Source: Acidobacteriota bacterium (GTDB lineage: Bacteria; Acidobacteriota; Terriglobia; Bryobacterales; Bryobacteraceae). From it: DNA of 19,699 nt. Shown here piece by piece: positions 1 through 7,819 of this stretch. Location of the stretch: contig JAFDVT010000091.1 of NCBI GenBank assembly GCA_018268875.1, forward strand, positions 1 to 19,699. The letters are read 5' to 3'. The position numbers were made by a program, and so were the translations under genes. How positions within the stretch are numbered: the first letter of the stretch is position 1; each line of letters opens with the position of its first letter. The notes beneath the pieces are model-generated. The model worked only from the letters and a program-made list of their open reading frames with translations. It searched no databases and was not told the origin of the DNA.

Positions 1-672
1 GGTGCCCGTTACGTAGCTGGCGGCGGGCGAAGAAAGGAAGACGATGGGCCAGGCCATCTCTTCCGGTTGCGCCCAGCGCTTCATGGCGTTGCGATTCGCG
101 TAGGCGCTGTACCAGGCCTCGTTGTTCTTGATCTGCGAGGTGAGCGGTGTTTCGACGATGCCGGGGGCGATGGCGTTGACGCGGATGTTCAGCGGCGTGA
201 GTTCGACGGCGAAGGCTCGCGCAAGCTGTACGAGCGAGGCCTTGGTGGCCGCGTAAATGCCCTGCCCCTGTTCGACGGTGACGGAGCGAATCGAAGAAGT
301 GAGCACGATGCTGCCGCCATTGGGGTTGCGGCTCATCACTTGCGCAGCGGCGCGCGTGATGCGGAAGTTGGCTTTGAGGTTCAGGTCCACGACGCGGTCG
401 AGTTCCTCATCGGTGTACTGCAGGAGCTTCTTGCGGACGTTCACGGCGGGCGTCACCACCAGGATGTCGATGGTGCCGTGCGCGGCGGCAATGGCGTCAA
501 CAGTGGCGGTGACAGCGGCGGGATCGCCGATGTCGAGCTTGTATTCCGCGCCCTTCAGATCCGCGCCCACGACGGTGGCTCCGGATTCCGCCATAGCCTC
601 CGCAGTGGCTTTTCCGATGCCCGATCCGGCACCGACAATGAGTGCGATTTTTCCGTCCAGACGAAACTTCAT
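1..672 (-). CDS. SDR family NAD(P)-dependent oxidoreductase, C-terminus cut by window edge
   Basis: Reading from the ATG at 672 toward position 1 gives 224 residues with no stop; a full protein would probably be about 245-250 aa, so only the last strand and C-terminus are missing. It is a classical short-chain dehydrogenase. The Rossmann glycine motif is GAGSGIG (14-20), Asn98 lies in the NLKAN segment, a Ser pair sits at 126-127, and the catalytic YxxxK is Tyr140/Lys144. A PG turn (170-171) and a typical end (SSPAASYVTGT) follow. Two usual signatures are altered: the Thr before the glycine motif is Val13, and the NNAG region reads VVTPAVN (72-78). The substrate cannot be read from the sequence. 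Because the gene diverges from garD, with 41 nt between start codons, a sugar or sugar-acid substrate is a reasonable inference only. Confidence 0.9.
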   Translation of the reverse strand, partial: MKFRLDGKIALIVGAGSGIGKATAEAMAESGATVVGADLKGAEYKLDIGDPAAVTATVDAIAAAHGTIDILVVTPAVNVRKKLLQYTDEELDRVVDLNLKANFRITRAAAQVMSRNPNGGSIVLTSSIRSVTVEQGQGIYAATKASLVQLARAFAVELTPLNIRVNAIAPGIVETPLTSQIKNNEAWYSAYANRNAMKRWAQPEEMAWPIVFLSSPAASYVTGT

Positions 673-683
673 GGTGATGTGGA

Positions 684-689
684 TACACT
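684..689 (+). promoter_or_regulatory. Candidate -10 element for garD (TACACT)
   Basis: TACACT matches 4 of 6 positions of the TATAAT consensus and ends 24 nt before the garD ATG at 714. No convincing -35 hexamer is visible, and the promoter would have to overlap the start of the divergent SDR gene. The same hexamer, or TATACT, precedes eno and the TPR gene, which is the main reason for listing it. Confidence 0.3.
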
Positions 690-713
690 ACAGGATAGCT
701 CCGCTCCCACAAC

Positions 714-2237
714 ATGCAGCCGCTCTATGTCAGGGTCCAGCCTGAGGACAATGTCGCGATTCTCGTCAATCCCGGAGGCCTCGAAGCGGGTACCGTTTTT
801 GCCGATGGCCTCACACTGCGCGAGCGCATTCCACAGGCGCATAAGGTCGCGCTGCGAGACATTGCCGAAGGCGCGCCGGTAGTTCGCTATGGCGTCACGA
901 TCGGCTATGCGACGCGTCCGATCGCGGCCGGCGATTGGGTTCGCGAGGACCGTTTGGGGTTGCCCGAGCCTCCCGTGTTGGGTTCGCTTTCCGATGTGGT
1001 TGGGCAGGCGCGAACCGGCGAGCCTTTGTCCAGTGTGACGTTCGACGGCTATCCGAACGCCGACGGCACGGCGGGTACGCGCAATATTTTGGGCATTTCG
1101 ACGACGGTGCAATGCGTCGCACCGACGGTGGAGTTCGCGGTGAAGCGGATCAAGGAAACGCTACTGCCGCGCTATCCGAACGTCGACGATGTGATGGCCG
1201 TGACGCATCCTTATGGCTGCGGCGTGGCGATCAACGCGCCAGGGGCGGAGATCCCGATTCGCACGCTGCGCAACATGGCGCTGCATCCGAATTTTGGCGG
1301 CGAGTTGATGGTGGTGAGCCTGGGTTGCGAAAAGATGCAGCCCGCGCGCATGAGTCTGCCGATTGTCAGCGACGAGCCTTGGGTGGTGCGCTTGCAGGAC
1401 GAGGAACATCGCGGATTCGGCGACATTGTGGCGGCGATCCTGCGATTCGCGGAACGGCGCCTGGAGCGGCTGAACAAGCGGGTTCGCGTGGCGTGCCCGG
1501 CATCGCAATTGACGGTGGGATTGCAATGCGGCGGGAGTGATGCATTCTCCGGCGTCACCGCGAATCCGGCGGTTGGCTACGCGTCCGACCTGTTGGTGCG
1601 CGCCGGGGCGACCGTCCTGTTTTCCGAAGTGACCGAGGTTCGCGACGCGATCCACTTGTTGACGCCTCGCGCGGCGACTCGTGACGTGGCGGAGGCTCTG
1701 GTTCGCGAAATGGCGTGGTACGACGCGTACCTCGAGCGTGGCGCGGTGGACCGCAGTGCGAATCCGACGCCGGGCAACAAGCGCGGGGGGCTGTCGAACA
1801 TCGTGGAAAAAGCGTTGGGATCGGTCGCAAAGTCGGGCACGAGTCCGATTGTGGGAGTGGTCCCTCCAGGGGAGCGCGTCACGGCCAAAGGTCTGAACTT
1901 TGCGGCGACTCCGGCAAGCGATTTTATCTGCGGAACACTGCAATTGGCCGCCGGGATGAATGTCCACGTGTTCACGACGGGCGAAGGCACGCCGTATGGA
2001 CTGGCGCTCGCGCCGGTGATCAAGGTCGCGTCGCGAACGGCGCTCGCCGAGCGGTGGCCGGACCTGATCGACGTGGATGCGGGACGGATCGCGACCGGGC
2101 TGTCGACGGTGGAACAAGTAGGGTGCGAGATTTTTAGCATGATTCTGGACGCCGCCAGCGGACGGCACAAAACATGGGCGGAACACTGGGGATTGCACAA
2201 TGCCCCGGCGCTGTTCAATCCCGCGCCGGTTACGTAA
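714..2237 (+). CDS. garD: Galactarate dehydratase (GarD)
   Basis: The 507-aa product matches the whole length of the galactarate dehydratase family as I remember E. coli GarD (about 523 aa). The enzyme is cytoplasmic and converts D-galactarate to 5-dehydro-4-deoxy-D-glucarate (EC 4.2.1.42), the first step of galactarate catabolism, using a divalent metal. Residues 1-85 form the SAF-like N-terminal domain (DNVAILVN, HKVALRDI). The catalytic part carries ADGTAGTRNILGI (116-128), HPYGCGVAINAP (165-176), LGCEKMQP (203-210), LQCGGSDAFSGVTANPAVGY (270-289) and EVTEVRDAIHLLTPRA (305-320). The C-terminus is LHNAPALFNPAPVT, as in GarD. These signatures favour galactarate over altronate as substrate. 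The ATG at 714 has no clear Shine-Dalgarno, so translation may start on a short or leaderless transcript. mutL begins 4 nt after the stop. Confidence 0.93.
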   Translation: MQPLYVRVQPEDNVAILVNPGGLEAGTVFADGLTLRERIPQAHKVALRDIAEGAPVVRYGVTIGYATRPIAAGDWVREDRLGLPEPPVLGSLSDVVGQARTGEPLSSVTFDGYPNADGTAGTRNILGISTTVQCVAPTVEFAVKRIKETLLPRYPNVDDVMAVTHPYGCGVAINAPGAEIPIRTLRNMALHPNFGGELMVVSLGCEKMQPARMSLPIVSDEPWVVRLQDEEHRGFGDIVAAILRFAERRLERLNKRVRVACPASQLTVGLQCGGSDAFSGVTANPAVGYASDLLVRAGATVLFSEVTEVRDAIHLLTPRAATRDVAEALVREMAWYDAYLERGAVDRSANPTPGNKRGGLSNIVEKALGSVAKSGTSPIVGVVPPGERVTAKGLNFAATPASDFICGTLQLAAGMNVHVFTTGEGTPYGLALAPVIKVASRTALAERWPDLIDVDAGRIATGLSTVEQVGCEIFSMILDAASGRHKTWAEHWGLHNAPALFNPAPVT

Positions 2238-2241
2238 AAAC

Positions 2242-4167
2242 ATGGGTCGCATACGAATACTGTCCGACCACATCGCGAACAAAATCGCGGCCGGCGAGGT
2301 GGTGGAGCGTCCCGCCTCGGTGGTGAAAGAGCTGCTCGAAAATTCGCTGGACGCCGGGGCCACCGACATACGGATTCTCGTCGAGGCCGGCGGACGCAGA
2401 CTGATTCGCATCGCCGACGATGGCCATGGCATGTTGCGCGACGACGCTTTGCTGGCGTTTGAACGTCATGCCACGAGCAAGCTGTCCGATGCCAACGATC
2501 TGCTGGCGATTGCGACACTAGGGTTCCGCGGCGAGGCTCTGCCCTCGATCGCGTCGGTATCGCGGCTGTTGCTTGAAACGCGAAGCGCGGACGAAGAAAG
2601 CGGTACGCGAGTGGAGATCGCAGGTGGACGCATTTTGTCTTGCGACGACCTGGCGCGCACGCCGGGCACGACGATTACGATTCGCGATCTTTTCTATAAC
2701 GTTCCCGCGCGGAAAAAGTTCCTGCGTAGCGAACAGACCGAGTTGGCGCACATCGCCTCGCTGGTGACGCATTATTCGCTGGCGCATCCGGCGAAGGGGT
2801 TCGCGCTGCAGCATGGCGAACATGAGTTGCTGCAGGTGGCTCCTGTCGAGACGCTCGAAGAGCGTGTGTACCAGGTGTTCGGCAACCAGATCCTGAACGA
2901 CCTGGTGGATATCGGAACGCATGAACGCGACGTTTCGATCCCGGCGCCGTATGTTCCCGAGGAAGAAGCCGGCGAGCCTTCCACGCGCACGTTTCGCTTG
3001 CGTGGCTTTATTTCCGGACCGCAGATTCAGAAGCTCAACCGCAATTCGATTTACCTGTTTGTTAACGGGCGGCTGATTCGCGATCGCGTCCTGATGCATG
3101 CGTTGACGGCCGGCTATCACAACCTGATTCCACCGGCGTCGTACCCGTTTGCACTGTTGTTTTTGGATTGCGATCCGGAAGAAGTCGACGTGAACGTCCA
3201 TCCAGCCAAGACCGAGGTACGGTTCCGGCACTCGGGTACGGTGCACGATTTTGTTCGCGATGCGATTCGCGGCAAGTTAACGGAGCGGCGTCCTGTAGCG
3301 GGGATCAGCGCGGTGCCCGTGGTGTCCGGCGAGCAGTTGGCGGCGCAGTTGCCGTATTCCGAATTCTCGCAGCGGATGGACAACGCGGCGTATTCGAACG
3401 CGCCACCGTCGGAACTGCCCGTGATGCAGACGGGCCTGCCGGAGTTCACGCTGCATAGGCCGGTGGCATCGCCCGCGCCGAGGTTCGCCTTTGAGGAAGC
3501 GAGCCCGGCAACGCCACGGTTACCGGTGCCGGACACGCATGGCCGTGTGCTGCCGGAGTCCGCGTTGTTTGAATCCCCGACACTCGAAGCGTTGAAGGAT
3601 TTGCGTCCATTGGGACAGTTGCATGACAGTTTCATCATTGCGGCGGGGCGCGACGGCTTGTGGCTGGTGGATCAGCATGTCGCGCATGAGCGAATTCTGT
3701 TCGAACAGGTGATGCGGCAGCGTGGCCGGGCTCCGGAAACACAGGCCCTGCTGATGCCGATCGTGCTGCAGTTGACCGCGGCGCAGCAGATCGAATACGC
3801 ACGGATCGCCGACGAGTTGAACGCCATGGGCTTTGAGACGGAGCCATTCGGAAATCGCACGATTGCCGTGAAAGCGGCGCCTGCGGGAGTGAGCGCCGGC
3901 GACATCGAAAAGGTCGTCTTCGAAGTGCTCGAAATTGCGGAGAAGGAGTTCCGCAAAGCGTCGCTCGAGGACATGCGGCGTGGGATCGCGGCGTCCATCG
4001 CATGCCGCGCGGCCATCAAGATCAACATGCGGCTCGATCAGAAAAAGATGGAGTGGTTGTTACAGGAATTGGCGAAGACCGAGCATCCCATGAGCTGCCC
4101 GCACGGGCGGCCGATCGCGCTGCGGTACACGATGCGCGAAATTTTGCGCAGTTTTCATCGCATCTGA
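2242..4167 (+). CDS. mutL: DNA mismatch repair protein MutL, endonuclease-type
   Basis: The 641-aa product starts at MGRIRIL. The frame is open 42 nt further upstream to another ATG, but that would lie inside garD and add residues not found in the family. MutL couples mismatch recognition by MutS to strand incision. The N-terminal GHKL ATPase is complete: ELLENSLDAGA with catalytic Glu33, DDGHG (59-63), RHATSK (75-80) and GFRGEAL (94-100). A variable linker (about 340-455) leads to the dimerisation/endonuclease domain. This domain holds DQHVAHERILFE from Asp477, corresponding to the DQHA(x)2E(x)4E metal site with Val for Ala, an ACRAAIK segment, and CPHGRP from Cys619. These C-terminal motifs are typical of nicking MutL proteins in bacteria that lack MutH. 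It sits 4 nt after garD and probably shares its transcript, an odd pairing. A hairpin terminator follows. Confidence 0.96.
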   Translation: MGRIRILSDHIANKIAAGEVVERPASVVKELLENSLDAGATDIRILVEAGGRRLIRIADDGHGMLRDDALLAFERHATSKLSDANDLLAIATLGFRGEALPSIASVSRLLLETRSADEESGTRVEIAGGRILSCDDLARTPGTTITIRDLFYNVPARKKFLRSEQTELAHIASLVTHYSLAHPAKGFALQHGEHELLQVAPVETLEERVYQVFGNQILNDLVDIGTHERDVSIPAPYVPEEEAGEPSTRTFRLRGFISGPQIQKLNRNSIYLFVNGRLIRDRVLMHALTAGYHNLIPPASYPFALLFLDCDPEEVDVNVHPAKTEVRFRHSGTVHDFVRDAIRGKLTERRPVAGISAVPVVSGEQLAAQLPYSEFSQRMDNAAYSNAPPSELPVMQTGLPEFTLHRPVASPAPRFAFEEASPATPRLPVPDTHGRVLPESALFESPTLEALKDLRPLGQLHDSFIIAAGRDGLWLVDQHVAHERILFEQVMRQRGRAPETQALLMPIVLQLTAAQQIEYARIADELNAMGFETEPFGNRTIAVKAAPAGVSAGDIEKVVFEVLEIAEKEFRKASLEDMRRGIAASIACRAAIKINMRLDQKKMEWLLQELAKTEHPMSCPHGRPIALRYTMREILRSFHRI

Positions 4168-4222
4168 ACGAGTTGCGAACGCGAACACGTTTCAGTACTA
4201 TCGCTAATAACGCTATTAAGTG

Positions 4223-4277
4223 ATCCCCTCGCAAGAACGCTTAGTTGGGGAAAGGGATGTTCTTGCGAGGGGATTTT
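4223..4277 (+). terminator. Strong hairpin terminator after mutL
   Basis: ATCCCCTCGCAAGAAC (4223-4238) is repeated in perfect inverted orientation at 4259-4274, giving a 16-bp stem around a 20-nt loop. TTTT follows at once, then a further T-rich segment (GCTGCTTT). The gap between mutL and the lipoprotein gene makes a rho-independent terminator the simplest reading. The loop contains TTGGGGAAAGGG, which could also pair with the CCCC of the left arm. Confidence 0.7.
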
Positions 4278-4357
4278 GCTGCTTTGAGTAGTTACTAAGA
4301 CGAACGAACGTAGCCATCGTTTGGTTCCATTTGAATAAAAAGATTTGAGGGGAGACA

Positions 4358-4372
4358 ATGAAGGGACTATGA
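4358..4372 (+). other. Four-codon leader ORF (MKGL) overlapping the lipoprotein start
   Basis: A purine-rich GAGGGGAG (4347-4354) lies at normal Shine-Dalgarno distance from an ATG at 4358, not from the lipoprotein ATG at 4369. Translation from 4358 reads Met-Lys-Gly-Leu and stops at TGA 4370-4372, which overlaps the lipoprotein ATG in an ATGA arrangement. This could mean translational coupling by re-initiation. It could also be chance, with the same SD serving 4369 at a long spacing of 14 nt. Confidence 0.35.
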
Positions 4373-5010
4373 AGCCATTCACCTCCTCCTATGTGGTGCT
4401 GGCTGCAGTTGGGTTTGTACTGACCAGTGCCTGCAGCAGTCCGACGACTTCCACCACGCAAGAGAAGAAGGCCGAAGCGCCTGCGCCGCCGCCTGAAGCG
4501 ATCACCGGACGCAGCGCCTTTTATAAAATGCTGCCATCGGCGAGACAGTGGTCGACGGACGTCAAAGGGATCCAACTCACCAGTATTCAACTGAAGGAAG
4601 TAAAGGCCGACCCGGGCAAGGCCGGCGCCTGGCGAGGGGTGTTCGTTTCGGAATCGAAGGGCCGCATGAAGACGTTCCTGTGGGCGGCGGTGGATGCCGA
4701 AGGCGGCTACCGTCAAGGGACATGGCCGGGTTCGGAAGATTCGTTCCGCGGACGCATGGGGCAAGCGGCGCCCTTCTTTTTACAAGCGCTGCAACACGAT
4801 TCGGACGAGGCGTATCAGGCGGCGATCAAAGTGGACGATCCCGCATTGAAGGCCGCTCCCAAAGACACACCGATCAATTTCTTACTGGAGTTCACGCCGC
4901 GGCATCCGAATCTTGCCTGGCGCGTACTGTGGGGCGAAACGGTGGGTACGGCGCGGTATTCCGTGTTCGTCGATGCGACCACCGGCCAGTTTCTTGAGAA
5001 GGGCAGATAG
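4369..5010 (+). CDS. Predicted lipoprotein of unknown function
   Basis: The product is 213 aa from the ATG at 4369. The frame is open to a TTG at 4345, but that start would place polar residues before the signal peptide. Residues 1-21 form a signal peptide (short Lys-containing start, hydrophobic VVLAAVGFVL) ending in TSAC with Cys22 as the lipidation site. Thr at -3 is not the usual Leu, so lipidation is likely but not certain. A Ser/Thr/Pro/Glu-rich linker (23-45) leads to a globular domain of about 165 aa. The end of this domain (LAWRVLWGETVGTARYSVFVDATTGQFLEK) recalls the strand pattern of PepSY-like domains, a weak resemblance only. I do not recognise the family. The membrane protein gene starts 12 nt downstream, so the two probably form an operon. 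Confidence 0.8.
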   Translation: MKPFTSSYVVLAAVGFVLTSACSSPTTSTTQEKKAEAPAPPPEAITGRSAFYKMLPSARQWSTDVKGIQLTSIQLKEVKADPGKAGAWRGVFVSESKGRMKTFLWAAVDAEGGYRQGTWPGSEDSFRGRMGQAAPFFLQALQHDSDEAYQAAIKVDDPALKAAPKDTPINFLLEFTPRHPNLAWRVLWGETVGTARYSVFVDATTGQFLEKGR

Positions 5011-5022
5011 AGTTTTCTGAAC

Positions 5023-6408
5023 TTGGTCCGCCTGCTCGCATTGGCGATCTTTGCATTGTCCGCCTGGCGGGCGGCCCACCTTTCCATCACGATCGACGAA
5101 GCCTTTACGTACAACCGGTTCGCGTCGGGCGGGTTCGCCGGCGTGTTCCTGTCGGGCTTTGACGCCAACAATCATGTCCTGCATTCGGCCTTGGCGGCGC
5201 TCAGCGTGCATCTGTTCGGCGTGAGCGAGCTCGCCTTGCGATTGCCCGCGCTGGCCGGTGCGTTCCTGTTCCTGTGGGTCCTGCCGTCGCTCGTGCGGCG
5301 ATTGCTGCCGGCGGCCGTCTGGCAACAATTGCTCGCGATGTTCGTGCTCGCGTGCAATCCGTTGACGCTGGACCTGCTCTGCCTGGCGCGCGGGTATTCA
5401 CTGGCGCTGGGGTTCTTTGCCTTGGCGCTCGACCGGTTGTTCGCGTACGCCGATACCGAACAACGGCGCGACCTTTTGTGGATGAGCGTCGCGCTAGGCT
5501 TGAGCGTCGCGTCCAACCTTACGTTCGGCTACGTCGCGCTGGCGACCATGATCGCGGGTTGCGCGGTGGCGGCCCATCGAGGACGCTTGCCGGATGCGTG
5601 GGCCGCCGTGTGGCCGGCGCTGCTGGTCTGTTCCTATGTCCTGATGCTGCCCTTGAGCCGGGCCGAAGGTGGCAGTTTCTACTTCGGCGCGACCACGGTG
5701 CGAAGTTCCGCGGAAACCACCACCGATGCGTTCCTGCTGCATGATCCCGAAGATCTGGGTCCGTTGGGCGGCGCGCGCATGCGGGCGAGGTTCGCGCGGC
5801 GGTTTCTTCCCATAGCGGCGATCGCGCTGGGATTGGTTCTGCTCGCGTGGTTCCTGAGCGGACGGCATCGCGACGTGACACTGCTGGGCGGCATCGTGTA
5901 CTGTGCCCTGGGCGGGTATTGGATAGCGCATGTCTGGCTGCATTCGCCATATCCGAGCGAGCGAACGGGGCTGGGACTGGTGTTCGTGTTTTTTCTGTGC
6001 CTGGCCGCGGCGGCGGCACGATTGCGAACGCTGGGCATTCCGGTTGCGATCGTGTTCGCGGCCTTGGCGTTGCAATTCGCGATGACGATGGATCCGCGGT
6101 TCGTGTGGGCCTGGTACGACGAGCGTGACAACCGCGCGATGGCGGACTTCCTGGAACGAGGCGGGTTCCGCCGCGTGAGTTCGCACTGGCTGTTTCAACC
6201 GGCGCTGGAGTTCTATCGCGCGAGCGGCCGGTTGCGTAGCTTGGAACCAGTTGTAACTCAGCTGAGCCCGACTCCAACGCTACAGAATCATGACGCGTAT
6301 GTCCTGTTGAAGACCGACGCGCCAACACTCGAGAAGAATCAGCTGGAAGTGGTGTGGCGAAGCGCCGCGCGTAACGTTTTTGTGGCAGTTCCGGCCCAAA
6401 AGCGATAA
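5023..6408 (+). CDS. GT-C fold glycosyltransferase-like integral membrane protein
   Basis: The 461-aa product begins at a TTG (5023), the only start before the first membrane segment. It has roughly nine to eleven hydrophobic helices. After the first helix comes an external loop with SITIDEAFTY (Asp25-Glu26), then NNHVLHSALAALSVHLFG and SELALRLPALAGAFLFLW. This order (acidic pair in the first loop, HxLxS helix, E/RLPA helix) is characteristic of the GT39/PMT/ArnT-type GT-C family, where the loop acid takes part in catalysis with a polyprenyl-phosphate sugar donor. ARGYSLALGFFAL (122-134) is also typical. The hydrophilic C-terminal tail (about 365-461) would be a small external domain. Acceptor and sugar cannot be predicted. 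It may modify cell envelope lipid or protein together with the lipoprotein encoded just upstream. Confidence 0.75.
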   Translation: MVRLLALAIFALSAWRAAHLSITIDEAFTYNRFASGGFAGVFLSGFDANNHVLHSALAALSVHLFGVSELALRLPALAGAFLFLWVLPSLVRRLLPAAVWQQLLAMFVLACNPLTLDLLCLARGYSLALGFFALALDRLFAYADTEQRRDLLWMSVALGLSVASNLTFGYVALATMIAGCAVAAHRGRLPDAWAAVWPALLVCSYVLMLPLSRAEGGSFYFGATTVRSSAETTTDAFLLHDPEDLGPLGGARMRARFARRFLPIAAIALGLVLLAWFLSGRHRDVTLLGGIVYCALGGYWIAHVWLHSPYPSERTGLGLVFVFFLCLAAAAARLRTLGIPVAIVFAALALQFAMTMDPRFVWAWYDERDNRAMADFLERGGFRRVSSHWLFQPALEFYRASGRLRSLEPVVTQLSPTPTLQNHDAYVLLKTDAPTLEKNQLEVVWRSAARNVFVAVPAQKR

Positions 6409-6410
6409 TC

Positions 6411-6446
6411 CAAAAGAAAAAGCCGGAAGGATCGCTCCTCCCGGCT
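6411..6446 (-). terminator. Terminator for the S41-fmdB-oxidoreductase operon
   Basis: AGCCGGAAGGA (6421-6431) and TCCTCCCGGCT (6436-6446) form an 11-bp stem with one mismatch and a TCGC loop. Read on the minus strand, the stem is followed by TTTTTCTTTT (6420-6411), a standard intrinsic terminator just after the stop of the oxidoreductase gene. It also lies just past the stop of the convergent membrane-protein gene but lacks a strong T-run on that side. Confidence 0.8.
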
Positions 6447-6469
6447 CCAGCTTCTATTCGGTTTTCGGT

Positions 6470-7792
6470 TTAGGCCTTGGGGGCCTTGTCCACAACCTTG
6501 AACTTCTTCTCGTCGAAGTAGAGAACCTTGCCTTCGCGGTAGCTGTTGACGGCCATCGTGATCAGCACCTGGGCGCGGGCGGCGGTTTCGACGTTGAGCG
6601 TCGGCTGCTGGCGCGTACGGATGCAGTCGAGGAAGTTGTTGATGTGGGTGTCCATCGTGTTCTTGTTCTCGACTTCGATCTTGATGTCGTCCTTGCCGAA
6701 CTTGGCCAGGTATTCCTTGGACGCGCGCTGCTCCGGCTTGACGGTGATGTACGGCGCGTAGCCTTCGAAACGTCCGTGTTCGACCATGATGAGCGAGGCA
6801 TCCTTGCCGCGGATCAGGCCGGGGATGTGCTGGCTGTTGGCCATCGACGAGCTCAACACCACGGAGTAACCGGGGGTGTAGTCGGCGATCAGGTGGAACG
6901 TATCCGGCACTTCGCGATCGGGGAAGGCGTAGATGCCGCCGCCCGCCATGACGCGGTGCGGGAACTGGGGCGTGCCCCAGCAAATGTTCATCGGCGCGGC
7001 GACGTGGAAGAACAGATCGGTCGCAATGCCGCCCGAATAATCCCAGTACTTGCGGAAGCGGAAGAAGCGGTCGGCGTCATACGGACGCTTGGTGGCCTTG
7101 CCGAGGAAGGTGGTCCAGTCCAGGTAGTTCTCGCCCTTGCCGTTGGGGCCGGCTTCCGGATCGATCGTGTAGTTCCATTCGCCCTCGATCGAGTTGCGAT
7201 GGTAGGAACCCTGGCTCATGATGTGCTTGCCGATCATGCCGTCGGCCATGGCCTTCTTGGCCTTGTGCCATTGGTCGCCGGAAGTGGTTTGCGAGCCGAC
7301 CTGCACGATGCGCTTGGTTTCCTTCACCGTGTCCATCAACTGCTTGGCTTCGTCGACGGTGTGGCACATCGGCTTTTCGAGGTAGACATCCTTGCCTACG
7401 TCCATGGCGGCGATGGCGATGGGCGCGTGCCAGTGGTCCGGCGTGGCGACGATCACGGCGTCGACATCGGGCTTGGCCAGGACCTCGCGATAGTCCAGGG
7501 TACCGAAGACCGGGCTGTATTCCTTCGAATAATAGGCGAGGTTGTTGTTGACGCGCTTCTGGTAGACGTCGCAGACGCCGACAATCTGGCACTTATTGTT
7601 CGCCTTGCCGATCTGGGCAAAGGTTTTGGCGACGTAGGTACCGCGGCCGCCGGCGCCGATCACAGCAACATTGATGCGATCGTTTGCGCCGAGCACGCGA
7701 CCGGAGCTTTTGGCTCCCTTCGCGGCTGAAAGCGCGGATGTGGCCATGCTAAGTGACACAGCCGTGGAGCTTAGGAAAGATCTTCTGTTCAT
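6470..7792 (-). CDS. Gfo/Idh/MocA family oxidoreductase with Tat-type signal
   Basis: The product is 440 aa. Residues 2-7 (NRRSFL) plus a mildly hydrophobic Ser/Ala segment form a twin-arginine signal, so the protein is probably exported folded with its cofactor. The NAD(P)-binding fold carries NVAVIGAGGRGTYVAKTF (41-58), VATPDHWH (115-122) and the family signature EKPM (139-142). A C-terminal alpha/beta substrate domain follows (YWDYSGGIATDLFFHVAAP). Exported members of this family act on sugars or glycosides; some, such as the GH109 type, use NAD as a bound redox cofactor to cleave N-acetylgalactosaminides. The substrate here is not deducible. The gene lies 27 nt after fmdB, is last in the minus-strand cluster, and ends at a terminator. 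Confidence 0.92.
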   Translation of the reverse strand: MNRRSFLSSTAVSLSMATSALSAAKGAKSSGRVLGANDRINVAVIGAGGRGTYVAKTFAQIGKANNKCQIVGVCDVYQKRVNNNLAYYSKEYSPVFGTLDYREVLAKPDVDAVIVATPDHWHAPIAIAAMDVGKDVYLEKPMCHTVDEAKQLMDTVKETKRIVQVGSQTTSGDQWHKAKKAMADGMIGKHIMSQGSYHRNSIEGEWNYTIDPEAGPNGKGENYLDWTTFLGKATKRPYDADRFFRFRKYWDYSGGIATDLFFHVAAPMNICWGTPQFPHRVMAGGGIYAFPDREVPDTFHLIADYTPGYSVVLSSSMANSQHIPGLIRGKDASLIMVEHGRFEGYAPYITVKPEQRASKEYLAKFGKDDIKIEVENKNTMDTHINNFLDCIRTRQQPTLNVETAARAQVLITMAVNSYREGKVLYFDEKKFKVVDKAPKA

Positions 7793-7819
7793 GACTTTCT
7801 CGAGGTCTCTCTGAGTTTA

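Noticed and set aside
1161..2432. Long minus-strand open frame (423 codons) opposite garD and the start of mutL
   Set aside because: Antisense to two clear genes. Its product has an Arg/His-rich composition typical of reverse frames of GC-rich DNA and no recognisable motif.
4205..4218. Short AT-rich dyad TAATA-N4-TATTA after mutL
   Set aside because: Only 5-bp arms in AT-rich sequence; too short to call an operator without conservation data.
6380..7729. 449-codon plus-strand open frame opposite the Gfo/Idh/MocA gene
   Set aside because: The minus-strand gene has unmistakable family motifs; the opposite frame is Val/Asp/Gly-rich with no domain and runs through the minus-strand terminator.
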